From: Sporothrix humicola
Lineage: Eukaryota > Ascomycota > Sordariomycetes > Ophiostomatales > Ophiostomataceae
Direction: 5' to 3'
Length of the DNA stretch: 64,000 nucleotides
NCBI GenBank assembly: GCA_021396245.1
Contig: WNYE01000007.1
Span: 248,001 to 312,000 of the forward strand
Part shown: positions 37,259-48,678 of the stretch, piece by piece
Position numbering within the stretch: position 1 is the first letter of the stretch
Layout of the letters: the number at the start of each line of letters is the position of its first letter
Position numbers and translations under genes: made by a program
Notes under the pieces: model-generated
Told to the model about the DNA's origin: nothing
Database searches by the model: none
Seen by the model: the letters and a program-made list of their open reading frames with translations, nothing else

Positions 37259-39271
37259 CTAATACTCCTCCTGGACACCGGCGACGGGCGTCAATAGCAC
37301 GCTCATAGCTTGGCCAATGGTGGACGCCCGATTCACCCGCTGTCCCTGGTACATAAAACCGCCCACCTGTTGCCGCCGGTTCAAGGCCGACGCCATGATG
37401 CTAGCATCGTCGCCGTTGACGGGGCCGGTAGGTATCTGCTGGGCCACGCGCTGCAAGAAGTCGCCGTTCTGCAGGTTGGCGGCCAGGCGCGTCGAGGCAT
37501 AGAAGCGGCCGTGCACCTCGTTCTCGCTGCGGCTGCCATTGGCTTCGCGGAGCAGCCAGTACCACGTAAACCCAAGACCCATACCCGAACTGGAGGCCGC
37601 GCCGCCGTGGTTGCGCTCGGCTAGCTCTTCGGCAAAGACTTGGCCGACAGGATTCTTGTTGCCGGGGGGAGGTGGTGGCAGGTCGGGACCCGTGGCTGCT
37701 AGGCGATAAATGTCTCCGATAAAGCGCAGTTCGCCATTGTCAATCAGAATCACATTGACGCGCATGATCTCAACGGTGAGGGTGCTGGGATTATATTCGG
37801 GCAGGTCGCCTGCCACAGGCTTCGCGTCGATGCGCAGGGCGTCGCCAATGACAATCTGCTCGGCGCCCAGAAACACACCGCCAAACATTTGCTGGGCGGG
37901 CGACACCTTGGGCTGCGGGTTGAAGACGGAGAAGCAGGCGTTGATCTGGTTGGCGGCCGACTTGGACGCCTCGAGGGCGAGAGTGGCCGTGTCATAGTGG
38001 CCCGGCGGCGGTTGTTGGGTTTGCTGCTGCTGCATGGCCTGCTGTGAGTCCCAGGCCAGCTTCTGCCAGTTGATCGCGTCGTAGGTCACGTTGTCAAGCC
38101 CAGCGCGCATCCCTGGAACACTGAAGGATAGGAACGGCCGCAGAGCATTCGTATCTATCGTAATGTCCGGCGGGTGCAGGCCCCTGATGCCCAAGGGTGC
38201 CACGCGCACAGTTCCTTCAGGTCCAGGCATTGTGGCTGGTGGCGGTTCTGTGCCGACAATTCCTGGGAAGAGTTGCAACACAATGCCCAATCGCCAGGCG
38301 CCGCGGGCCTGTTGTGTAATGTGCTGGTACCAGACCAGTTCCCAGGGCCGGAACAGCTCGGAGCTGCCGCCAACTGGAGCCGGGAGAGTGTGGGGCTGGG
38401 CAGCAGGGGTTGCGGCCGGGCCAGCAGCCGGAACCGGAACAGGTGTGGCAGATTTCGCCGGGGCGGCGGGGATAACGGGCACCGGAATGGGCGTCACGGT
38501 TGAGCCACGAGGTGACTGTTTGGCGGGGGGAGCCACTGCCGTGGCCGCTGAAGCTGGCACTGAGGCTGAAGCTGCTGCTGCTGTGGCCTGAGCCTGCGCT
38601 TGGGCTTGAGCGGCTTGTGCCTGCGCGGCCTGGGCGGCCAGGTGTTCACTGACCATCCTTACACACAGCCGGCACGAGCAGTCGGCACGCTCGTTGGAGC
38701 CGCTGAGCAGCCACAGGAGGTGCAGGGCAAGCTCGGCCGGGCTTCGAAACGCAGCGAGCGGGCCTAGCGGGTGGCCAAAGACCAGGGGGCCGTCGCGGTC
38801 TTTTGTCTTACCGGGACGAACGTGGAGCGAGTAGCCCGCTGGAAGGCGCACGAGGTAATTTGTCGGGTCGGCTGCTGTTGACGACGACGAAGTGGCGCCT
38901 AGATTGTACTTGATGGCCTTGCCCAGCTTCACAGTCCACGACCGCATGAATTCGTGGCTGTCGTCGAGGGCGTCGCTGACGGGCTGAGCAGATCGGCTGG
39001 CGTCGTTGATCTGCTGTGTTGAGTAGCCGACGCCGTCCGACCGGCCGATATCAAGTATACGGTAGGGTTGGACAGGGTGGGAAGCGTGGCTGCTGCCGCT
39101 GCCGTTGCCCGAGGATGATGCTGATGTTGAGGATGCGGCGGCTGAGGATTTGGACTTGGAACCCGTTGCGGATGAAGAAGACGACGTTTTTGTCATTGGA
39201 GTTGCGCCCAAAGCCGATCCTTTAGAACTTGGGCGGCCGACTGCCCCCTTGGCTGTGGGTTTTGATGTCAT
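37259..39271 (-). CDS. clr2: Clr2 homologue, transcriptional silencing protein
   Basis: Single exon, 670 aa. The N-terminal 65 residues are Ser-rich and low-complexity. A Clr2-type N-terminal part covers about 66-205: PYRILDIGRSDG, then LPAGYSLHVRPG, LVFGHPLGPLAAFRSPAE and DCSCRLC (Cys198, 200 and 203). An Ala/Gln-rich linker follows (about 215-300). The C-terminal Clr2 domain starts near FRPWELVWYQH and continues through GVFLGAEQIVIGDALRID to FTWYWLLREANG. In fission yeast Clr2 belongs to SHREC, the histone-deacetylase/remodelling complex that silences heterochromatin. The chromatin role here is by homology. The linker makes the protein somewhat longer than the yeast one. The gene is tandem with the osh3 gene on the same strand. 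Confidence 0.85.
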   Translation of the reverse strand: MTSKPTAKGAVGRPSSKGSALGATPMTKTSSSSSATGSKSKSSAAASSTSASSSGNGSGSSHASHPVQPYRILDIGRSDGVGYSTQQINDASRSAQPVSDALDDSHEFMRSWTVKLGKAIKYNLGATSSSSTAADPTNYLVRLPAGYSLHVRPGKTKDRDGPLVFGHPLGPLAAFRSPAELALHLLWLLSGSNERADCSCRLCVRMVSEHLAAQAAQAQAAQAQAQAQATAAAASASVPASAATAVAPPAKQSPRGSTVTPIPVPVIPAAPAKSATPVPVPAAGPAATPAAQPHTLPAPVGGSSELFRPWELVWYQHITQQARGAWRLGIVLQLFPGIVGTEPPPATMPGPEGTVRVAPLGIRGLHPPDITIDTNALRPFLSFSVPGMRAGLDNVTYDAINWQKLAWDSQQAMQQQQTQQPPPGHYDTATLALEASKSAANQINACFSVFNPQPKVSPAQQMFGGVFLGAEQIVIGDALRIDAKPVAGDLPEYNPSTLTVEIMRVNVILIDNGELRFIGDIYRLAATGPDLPPPPPGNKNPVGQVFAEELAERNHGGAASSSGMGLGFTWYWLLREANGSRSENEVHGRFYASTRLAANLQNGDFLQRVAQQIPTGPVNGDDASIMASALNRRQQVGGFMYQGQRVNRASTIGQAMSVLLTPVAGVQEEY

Positions 39272-40158
39272 TGTGTAAGTTTGAGAAGAGAGGGAGATGC
39301 AGTGAATGTGTGATGCGAGAGAAGTGAAGTGAATCCGATGCGTAAATGAAAGGCCAAGAAAAGGCGGCCAAGGTGATGGAGGCCTAGCAGTCCCTGCCCA
39401 TACGCATACACGCGTTCCAATAAGGGTTGTGGATGCGTTCGCTCAGTCAATTGAGCCTATACCAGCCCTGTGCGCAGCTCGGAGAACCCAATCCCTATGG
39501 CCTTTCAGCCTCGTCGCGATGCGATCGACGCGAAGACTTCGGATTGAAGCTTTGAGATGCTGCTATTGGCGGGGCGCGATGAGTTCCAGGATTAGTCGAT
39601 GTATAGATAAAACGGCCGTCAGTTCGGGGATGCCGCCTGTAGTGCAATTCCCTTGTGTCGTTTGCGGATTGATGTGCTGCTTTGCGAGGTTGGTTGATTG
39701 CTTTCATTGAAGAAGGTGGATGATGTTGGTCCAAAAACAGACAGGTGCGAAATGGGCCGCCTCGCTTAGTCATCCACAGCCTCACTAAAACTGATACTTC
39801 ATCTAGAATTCACAGAAGATTGAGTTCAGAGGCAATTGCACCGGTTTAAAACATTCGTGATATTCGTAATATTTAGTCGGTTATTTTTCTCTTCATCATT
39901 CTCTCATTTTGACGAAACAAACTTCTCTGTAGCAACCAAGCGAAAAAGCACTGTAAACCGTTCGCCAAAATCATAAGCATCATAAAACATCAAGATAAAT
40001 TCATATAAACAGTCAGCGTGAAACAGAAAGACGAAGGGATTCGTCTAGGTATTGATTGTAACTTCCCCTTTCTAAAACGCCCCAAAGCGACAAGCCGAAG
40101 AAAAACAAGAGAAAAGGGAATGGTGATAAACAAAAGATAAAAGACGCACGCCTGCTCA
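39272..40158. other. Intergenic, clr2 promoter and osh3 3' flank
   Basis: These 890 bp separate two minus-strand genes. The DNA next to 39271 is the clr2 leader and promoter, and the AT-rich part near 39840-40150 fits the osh3 3' UTR. I see no other gene. Confidence 0.6.
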
Positions 40159-43100
40159 CTACTCCTCGTCCACTTCACCAGAGAAAATGTCCTCCACTCC
40201 CGACCACGTGCCTTTGGCGCGTTCCTCCCAGTAGCCATCTTTACCACCCTTAAGACGCCACACCTCGTCACCGTCTGGGCCCGTGGCCACCTTGACAAAC
40301 CAGCGCGGCTTGTGCTGCTCGCCGCGCTCTTCGAGCTGCCGCCGGCGTATCCGCTGAGCCTCTTCCAGCTTTGTCTTCCACTCCTCAGCGGCGTCCCACT
40401 TGCCGTCTTCGGCCAGCCGCTGGTCAGGGCGCAGGCGGCAGTCGGTCGGTGCGAGCTTGCCCTTTTCGAGCGGCGTGACCTCGTTGAGCGAGGCGGCAAA
40501 CTGCGTCAGGCCGTAGACGCGAGCAGAGTCGTCGACCAGTGAGCCAACGCGCCAGATCTCGAGGCCGCCGGCCTTGTTGCGCGGGTCGACAACCTTGAGG
40601 CTGGTCGTCCAGTTGCCTGTGAGTGCGAGACCCGTGTGCGCGCCGGCGCCATCGTATGTTTCGATCTGCACGTCCTCGCTGCGGCCGCCAAACATGCCCT
40701 TTGAGCGGAACTCGACGGCGGCGCGAGCACCCGTGGTGTCGTTGACAACATTCATGGTGCCGACGGGCTCGACGTACTTTTCGCCCATGACCACGTTTCT
40801 GAGGAATACAGTGGCCAGTGTCCACGAGTAGTGCTCCTCGCCGCCGCCGTCGGGCAGCCGCAGGACAACACGTACGCGGCCCTCGGTGATAATCTCGGCG
40901 CTCTTGCCCCAGAACTTTTGCGAGGGCGCAGCCGCCTGGGCAAACGACCACGACGGCGCGTCGGCCTGGATGGCAATGCGCACGGGGCGGTGGCTGACCT
41001 TTTCGACGAGCACACGCATGCCGCCACCTGGAAGTTCCTTATCGGTTCTCAGCAACTCGAAAGTCTCACCAAGCAGCGGGTTGAAGGGCTTGCGGATGGC
41101 GCGCTCCTTGGCACGACCGCCCGAGAACTGAGACACGGCAAAAGCGGCCACGTACAGCAAGCGCTCCTCGGGCCGCGCCTTGGAAGCTGCCTCGTTGAGC
41201 AGGTGGGCGTACTCGACCTGCTCGGCGATGCGCTGCAGCAGCGATGTCGGCTCGTTGGCTGATGCCGGCATGGAAATGGTCGACAGGTCCTTGCCTACGT
41301 TCTTGCGCACAAAGGCAATCAAGCTCGGCGGCAGGACGGTCGACGGTGGAATAGTCTTGCGGCGCTGGACAGCCTCGGTCAGAGGAAGCGGAGCGAGCGA
41401 CTTGGGCTTGGCCGGGAACAGACTCGTGCTCTCGCCGGTGGCGCCGTTGCCCTCGCCCAGGCCAGCATACTCTTCATCGTCCTCAGCCGACGAAACTGAC
41501 GACTCGTCGCCATCGCCGTGGGCAGAAGAATGCTCCTCGTCCATCTCGGAGCCAGGGGTGTCCTCGGTCTCACTGTGGTTGTCGATGCGCAGCAGCTGAG
41601 AGCGGTCGGCAGATGTGGCGCCCTCGGCAGCGTCAAAGAACTCGTCAGTCGTCGAGGTCGAGTCGTAGCTGTTGCGCGGTTGAGCGATGTTGGCGGCAAC
41701 GGCCGATGTCGTGCGGCGGTGCTTGCTGTTGGAGAGCAGTTTGGTAAATTCGGACACGACCGAGTCTAGGTCGCCCAGAAGTGCCTGGCAATGGTCCTCC
41801 ACACTGCGGCCCTCGTGTTTTGCGCTGTGCTTGCCGCCGCTGGTTGCTGCAGCAGTTGCCGGTGCAGGCACGGCTAGTGACGATGCGACTGATGAGCGGA
41901 AGTTTTGCGGTGCAAGGGGCGAGGCTGAAGAGCGTCTCCGCCAGAATGGCCGACGCTCGGATACGCTTCCGGTCGGAGTGGGCTGCTGCGAAGACAGATA
42001 GTCGTCGGGCTCTTCGGAGACGGGTGGCGTATTTGGGGAGAGGAAATGGGACTTTTGTGCGCTGTGTGCTGGTGGCTGGTGGCCCTGGGCGGCCATGTCC
42101 TTGACAAGCCGCCGGAGAGCGTCCCGCGTACCAACAACACGGCTGACAAGTGCCTCGACCTGCTGCCATTCGCGCGTTTCCTCCTGGTACATAATTTTTG
42201 GTGCAACTACAGCCGGTGCCTCACTCCGCAGCAGGTTCTGGGAGGAGACAGAGGCACCAGGCAGGCCCTGGACCTTTTCGAGGCCACGAGCAATGCGACT
42301 CGAGCGCTCGAGTGCCCGTGCCCACTCGGTAAACTCCTTGTCGTTGGAAGCCTTGAGATGCCACACCTCGGCGCCCGAGTCAATAGTAATTTCGCGTCGC
42401 CGCTCGTCAGCTGCAATGGCCGCCAAGCTCAGTGGAATGGCACCACGCAGAGCAGACGAGTTGCGGTTGTGATAGTAGGAGAATGTGCAGGTAGCGTAGT
42501 CGAGTGAGAAAAAACGGCGTGCGTAGCCCTGGCCCTTCTTTCGCCGGCGCTTCAGTAAAGTGCCGACATGGTGGTTAGCCGAAGAGCCAGAGGAGGCTGT
42601 TGACAGGCCGGGACGGGCACTGCTGCTGCCACTTCCGCCTCCACCACTGCCCCGGCTGCCGGTTGGTGCCTCTAACCCTGGTGTTGATGCTGCCGATGTG
42701 ACGCCTGCAGCACCACCAGCTCCGGCACCTGCTCCATTAATTGCAAGATGGCTGCTGAGGCTGTCCATGGACGGGGTCGGGATGGCGCCGAGACGTGGGC
42801 TGTTGTTCTTGCCGAGACTCGAGCGGCTCGTGCTGGCAGCTGGGCCAGCTTGCAGATTCGGGAGGTTGCGGGCACCTTGCGGTGGGGCGCCGACGGGATA
42901 GGTGAGGAGGACAAAAGTGGCGTTCTTGGAGGTCTGCCGGGAGAAAGTGTTGTCAAATACGAGGCCGAACATGCCACCGTTACCGGCCTGGACGTCGTAG
43001 GTGCCCATAGAAACCTTGTCGGCGTCGCATTTTCCGTGCCAGTTTACGAGCTTGAAGCCCTTTTTGCGGAGCTGTTCGGGCGCCGTGCCGGCATCCTTTT

Positions 43101-43466
43101 TGTTAAAAAGGCCCGACTTGGCGTCGGACGTGCCATCAGGCAGGCTGTCGTCGAGGTCGGACTGGAAGGTCGTGAGATTGGTGCCGCCGGTGCCGGGATG
43201 TTTCACTATGCCGAAGTTTCTGGGCGAGGTTAGCGGTTAGGCGTTCACGGGAAAGATTGGCCAGCAAGGTGACGTACATGGACTTCTTGTGCGGCTGGAC
43301 GCTCCAGGAGATGGTGTGCCCTTCGTCTACCTTGACCCATCGCACAATATAAGACTGCCGAGGCGCATGAGTTAGCAGATGCAAATCAGCAAAGAGGAGT
43401 CGCTTTTGGAGATCGAGACTGGCGCCGTACCTTGCTGTGGATTTCGAGCTGCTCGATGCCGGCCAT
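40159..43466 (-). CDS. osh3: Oxysterol-binding protein, Osh3 type (GOLD-PH-FFAT-ORD)
   Basis: Three exons: 43466-43431, 43354-43278 and 43219-40159. Introns of 76 and 58 bp have GTACGG and GTACGT donors, CTAAC branches and GCAG/CCAG acceptors. The product is 1057 aa. Residues 1-145 form a GOLD-like domain (SYIVRWVKVDEGHTISWSV...). A PH domain lies at about 256-346 (LLKRRRKKGQGYARRFFSL...WARALERSSR). An exact FFAT motif EFFDAAE at 564-570 should bind VAP/Scs2 at the ER. The OSBP-related lipid-transfer domain covers about 670-1050, with KPFNPLLGETFEL near 750. The usual EQVSHHPP signature reads EKVSHRPV here, with Arg at the second His position (782). Osh3 works at ER-plasma membrane contacts and binds PI4P. 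Reduced sterol binding is inferred from the family, not seen. The small first exon encodes only 12 residues. Confidence 0.9.
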
Positions 43467-45265
43467 GGTGTTGATGAGGGAGAGCAACGGCTCTCAAGAA
43501 GGTCGGAAAAGCGTAGAAAGAAGAAGAGGGCGTAGAGAGGATCGGAAGAAACGGAGCCGTAAGAATGGCGAGGATTCAAAAGAAAGCCCAACCACGATGC
43601 CAGATGGGTGGGCAGAGGCGCGAACGGGACACGGGACAAGAAACGAAGCTCTGTCTAGCTGAGGTCCATCACGGGCAGTCGCCAGCCAGTCGCAATCTTG
43701 TATCTATTGTCTTCTTTTGTTTTGTTTGTTTGTTGTGGCTGTTGTCCGCCTTTTTGAAAAGAAAAGTCGGCGGTCGGTGGCGTTCAATGCCAAGACCTCG
43801 GCGAAACGTGGCCGGAAGGCGCGGAGACGGAGGCAAGAGAGTAAAAAACTGCCGCAACTCGGGTCGCGAGGTCGGTTGTCGGTCGTGTGTCGAAGGAGAG
43901 AGAGACAGAAAAGTCGAGATGTCAAAAAAGGAGATGTTGGCAGTTTTGGTGGATTTCGAGGGGCTTCGGATTATGGACGCAAGCGGACTGGAAAAGGCAG
44001 CAGCGAATGCGGGCAGGCGTAGACGACACGTCTCGGCCGCGTGTGTTTTGCGACGAAGGAAGGAAGGAGGAAGGCTGGCGGCGTGGTGGGCTTAGCGGCT
44101 GACGATCCGTGTTTTTGTGTTTTCTTTCAGGGGCTATGGGTGACATGAGCACCAGAAATTAGGGTATGTCCTCTTCTTTTAGGGGACTGTGTGCGGGGCT
44201 AGTAGTGGCATAAAGGGGCTACTGCTGAGCTCGTAAGACACGAGCCAGTGTCAAAGCCAGCAAAATACGAAGGAAGGAGGGGCTGGTGCCGGCTTGGCCT
44301 TGTATTTGGGCCAATGACAGGCGCCGTTTGGCTTACTTTTTTCCTTCTTCTCGGCTGACGTTGGCCTAACAAGGACAAGGTTTTGACCAGCCACAGCGCA
44401 TTCGTGGGGCATTCCTCTACCAACGCTAAGCATTTCAGGGACCAACGGCCTGGTTCCAGGCACCTGCAAACTCTAATGAAAACGAGTCCATAAAAATGCG
44501 GCGTTCGTAAAGAAACGGCGAAGAGAAGCAAAATCAAGTCACACGGCCCCGGCAGGCTCGGGAGGCGGGCATCGTGATCTGGGTCAAGTGCCGTTGCGAA
44601 AAGTTTTCTTGGGACACTTTGTGTGTGGGAGTTATGAAAGCAAATTGTTTTAAATTATTTTATGTATTGACTGAAGTATTTTTTTTTACGGAAGGGAAGA
44701 ATAAATAATAAAAAAGGTAAAGAAACTGTATGGATTCTAGACAAAGACGAAAGTCAAAATTATGACAAAAAAGAGCACAGCATCATGCCGTTCGTCATAT
44801 AAAGACAGGAAATCCATGCTTAGAAGACACTGTGAACAAAACCAGAACGGTAGAAGCCCTAGAATAAATCAGAAAAAAAGAACGATATCGATGCCTAGCT
44901 CATGATACTGACGGCCCTTCCCTTTATCCCAACCGATGACATGTGTCATTCCGATATTACGACATCAAGCCGGTAAGATTTTAGACTCGCAATATGAGGC
45001 AGTACGAGACATATATCTGAAGAAGTGAGAACGGCCTGTCCGACATGAAACTGCTCTTTTTTTGTGCAACATCTGACGGCGTCTGCATGAGAGCATTAGG
45101 ATGACATTTTCGGGGTTGTGTAATTCATATCATTAATTCAGCCTCATGCACCACTCTATCCTAAAACAAAAATGCACTAAAAATGCCTGTTCGTCGCTTC
45201 ATACAAGTTCCCATATATCCATTCATAGTTTCTTTGTCTTCTCTTTCTCCCTCTTTGAACGTTAC
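43467..45265. other. Intergenic, osh3 promoter and dpb2 3' flank
   Basis: About 1.8 kb lie between two minus-strand genes. The 43470-44150 part carries GA-rich plus-strand sequence, which is CT-rich on the transcribed strand and so leader-like for osh3. The AT-rich 44640-45240 part fits downstream DNA. A plus frame at 43565-44095 (176 aa, basic) lies in the osh3 promoter and shows no family, so I do not call it. Confidence 0.55.
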
Positions 45266-48198
45266 TTAGAAAGTGCACTCGCGCAGCTTGCCGATGCGGC
45301 CGACTTCGTACTCAATCCACCGCGCCGCACCGCGACGGCCGGCGACCAACAGACTGCTCGGGTTCATGACGTGGCAGCCCTCGTAGGTCACGCAAAAGGG
45401 CGGCGCCGAGGTGTCGACGAGAACGAGTGCCGTGGGCAGAGGGTAGAGGTGCAGGGCGCTCGCAAAGTCCCAGTGGACGGGACGTAGTGACTGCTTGAAG
45501 GGCGCAAGGTAGCCTTGGTCAAGGATGGTCTTGACGAGCTTGCGCGCTGTCTGAACATCGTAGGGAATACCTGAGGCGGAGGTTGAGGCCGATGCAGAAG
45601 TCGTCTTGTCTTGTGCCTCTGCCGAGCCATCCACGTCCATGTCGATATCGTCCTGGCTGGCCGCAGGGCCTGCTTCCTCTGCGGACTTGCTGGCCTCGAC
45701 AACCTCCGGGGCCTCAGCACTTTCGGGAGTGGCAGGTTTGGCTAGTCGAATGGCCGTGCGCCGCAAACGACTTGATATGTCGTCGCGAAACATGACAATC
45801 TCGTGGCTGGGCCCAAACAGCGACATGCGGCTCGGGTTCGTCGTCCACACGGCCTCACCGCCAACACGGTTGCTGCTGGCGCCAACCACTTCGGCGTTGG
45901 CCGTCGCAAACGCGCGTCGGATGCGGGATGTAAAGAGCTCTGGCACGGGTTTGCGCGGCAGCGGCACGGCAGCACCGCCGCTAAACGCAGAAACCCAGCC
46001 ATCGTTGTCGCCCGGAACAAACACAAAAGTGGACGACTGCAGCAGACTCGGGTAGTCGGAGAGGGCTGACGCCAGTGCGTCAAAATACTCCTTGTACTCG
46101 ATACTGCCACCGCTGCCACCGCGGGCCATAACGGCGTGCTCGACGAAATTGCCTGTCAGGACAAAAGCCACGGGTGTAGAACCCTCGGGCTCTGCAGCAT
46201 ACATGCCCAACACCTTACGTAGAGCTTGTAGTGTGCGCGGCTGGTCGAGGTTGAGCTCACCTAGGACAACGACGCGCTGGCGACCGGGCGGGGGCGGGCC
46301 GAGCTCGTCGTCGTCCTCCACTTGTGTTTCCTCATAGTTTGTCTGCGATGCATCGGGCTCTTCTGCCTCGCCATCTTGTGAGTCGGTCAGTAATTTTTGT
46401 TGCTGCTGCTGCTGCTGTCTCAGCCTCCGGAGACGGAGCTTGTGCTGGCGGTGTTGCTGGAGCTGGCGCAGCAAGAATCGTTGTTCCAGTTTCCGCATAC
46501 GCGTACCGACAGCGCGGTGGCTGCCGACGCCCATAAAGTCGATCCAGCCAAAACCACCACCAATCGTATGGTCATTACCACTTGAACCACCAATGCCATC
46601 CGGACCACTGATGCCCAGTGCGTCTCGTCGTGTCTCGCTGGGAGGCTGGCCGATGAGGAATGCCTGGAAGCGTCCGCCGATCGTGCCACCGACGCCCGTG
46701 GCACCATTAAGGCCACGGCCGGCAGCCTCCTCCTCTTCCTCGTAGACACCGTCAACAAGCACAATCATGCCGGGCGTGAACCACGCCGAATCCTCGGGAA
46801 TGGCCACTGCGCTGGAGACGTCGAGTGTTATAGACGCCGTCATATCGCAGATGGACAGACTGCCAGTGGGAAGGACGACGAGCATGCCGAGGAGCATGTG
46901 GTGAGTGCCGTGGCGACCTAGCAGGTTGGCAACAGGCGTGATTCTGTGTGTTGCACTGGCAAACGAGGAGCCGGACTTGGACACGGCGCGGGCCTCGGAC
47001 ACAGCCGAGCTCTGGAACATTTCATTGCGGAGTAGGCGCTGGTGGATGACGTTGAAGCGGTTGCGGAAGAGGGCTGTCTTGTGGGCGGTGCTGGGAAGAA
47101 GCGACGGTTTTGACGTTTCCCTGTGTATGTTAGTTGGCTGGCCAGAGGCTCGGGATGCCATACTTTTCGCGGTGTTTCATACCTCTCAAAATGCTTCTTG
47201 GCGACGTTGTAGACCATGCGTGGCTGATCGAAAGCCCCAACAACTTTGAGCCATCGTCGTGGGTCAAGAAGGTCGTCATCGTCGGCGTCTTCTTCATCGT
47301 CCTCCATATCAAGCCCGCTCATGCCCATACTGGCCTGGCTGTCCTCTCTTGTGAGGAGCGGCTTGCCGCCAGCGCCGCCAGCACCTAATGACGATACAGA
47401 CGGCCTAAGTCCGAGTCGTGTGTTGGTGATGTCGGCCTCGCGTGTTGAGTCGAGGAGGAGGCTGTTTTGCCGAGGAATGCCGCCACGCAGCAGGTTGTTG
47501 TTACCGCTCTCGCCGCGCAGACGGTTGATGGCACTCCCGCTGCCTCCGGATGCACCACCGGTGCTGGACTTACCACTGGCACCGCTGCTAGCACCTCCCA
47601 CCACAATTCGTCCTCCGCTCATGTTACCCTCCAACGTCTTCAAAATCTCCTTGAGTTCTGCACTGGCACCGTCGACAATGAACCCACAGTTGCGGTTCTT
47701 CCAGCTCTTAGCTGTCTCTTCAAGAACACGCTCTGCCAGTCCTTCTTCGCGCCAGCCTGAGCCACAGTGCCGACCAATAAATGTCGCCATCTCTTGGAGA
47801 GCCGACGATGTCAATGTCAGGCTGTGTTTCTTGGTGAATGTGCGGAAGGCGAGCGGCCGTAGCGTCGTCGGCGGCAGGATGATGGGCAAGATGGTCGGCC
47901 TGGCATTAGCAGGCGGACCACTCGTGGCCAGGACTGCAGCTGCTGTCGATCGTGCCTCGCCGGGCACAAAGGGTCGCATGGGATGCATCGGTGTCGCAAA
48001 GGCGGGGGACGACGAGAAGGGCGCGGAGGACGAGGGAAGCATGGCAGCAGGCGCTGGCGTGCTTGTGACATCGCCTGAGCCGCTGCCGCCGGCACCACCC
48101 CGAGCACCAAAGAACGTATCGGCCAGCGGCTTGGTCTGGCGTTGCTTTCGAGGGCTCAGCTTGGCGGCCGCCTCGGAGGACACGGCGTCGGCCGTCAT
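45266..48198 (-). CDS. dpb2: DNA polymerase epsilon subunit B (Dpb2)
   Basis: Two exons, 48198-47183 and 47120-45266, give 956 aa. The 62-bp intron has donor GTATGA, branch CAACTAACA and acceptor CACAG, and joins KKHFER to RETSKPS. The N-terminus carries an acidic/Ser-rich extension and a helical region with LRPLAFRTFTKKHSL. WLKVVGAFDQPRMVYN sits just before the intron. The C-terminal part is the inactive calcineurin-like phosphoesterase fold of B subunits: VVVLGELNLDQ near 618, FVLTGNF near 658, FVFVPGDNDGW near 710. It ends GCHVMNPSSLLVAGRRGAAR and a short tail. Dpb2 is the essential second subunit of the leading-strand polymerase and links it to the CMG helicase. A basic Gln-rich insertion with a (CAG)n-type tract (about 545-585), followed by an acidic stretch, is longer than I expect for the family. 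It shares a 480-bp divergent promoter with the next gene. Confidence 0.92.
46400..46418 (-). repeat. Poly-glutamine codon run in dpb2
   Basis: A (CAG/CAA)n run encoding seven Gln residues inside the basic Gln/Arg-rich insertion of dpb2. It is the type of tract that varies in length between strains. Confidence 0.85.
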
Positions 48199-48678
48199 GC
48201 TGGGCGTCGTGGGGTGACTTCAAGCGTGTGTGTGTGTGCTGTTGCAGGTAGAAAATGACGAATGCAATTAGGTTGAAGGGGATATTGTCGCTGCTTTTGA
48301 AGAATCTCGTGGATATTGGCGAGAATGAATGCCAGTTAGGTCGGACAAGGTTAATGACGCCAAAAGACGTTTCTGTGCAGACAATCGCTCTTTCCTCGTT
48401 GTATGTTGGTGTGCCCTTGTTACTGCCACTTAAAGTGTATTTTGGTGGGACGCGTCGAAACACGCGTTTTCGGTTGGCAGAATCTCGCGTTGCTCTTTCA
48501 CCTGCCGGCCGCTATTTTGACAGTAGCTCCTGTGGGGCTTCACCGCCCGACGGCCCCACCAATCAGGTGATGCAGTCTTTCCTCAACTAGCGATTTTCAT
48601 GACGACATGCCACCTTTTTGTAGTGAAAAGTGAAGCTTGACGACGACAAAATTGCGTTTCGGAGCGCCATTACGCACA
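48199..48678. promoter_or_regulatory. Bidirectional promoter of dpb2 and the mitochondrial-protein gene
   Basis: The two genes start 480 bp apart and point away from each other, so both leaders and core promoters must fit here. A (TG)n run lies at about 48227-48237. ACGCGTCGAAACACGCGT near 48451-48468 is an inverted repeat with MluI-like ACGCGT cores. ACGCGT is the MCB element that drives S-phase genes in yeasts, a notable match beside a replication gene, though its use in this fungus is inference. Confidence 0.55.
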
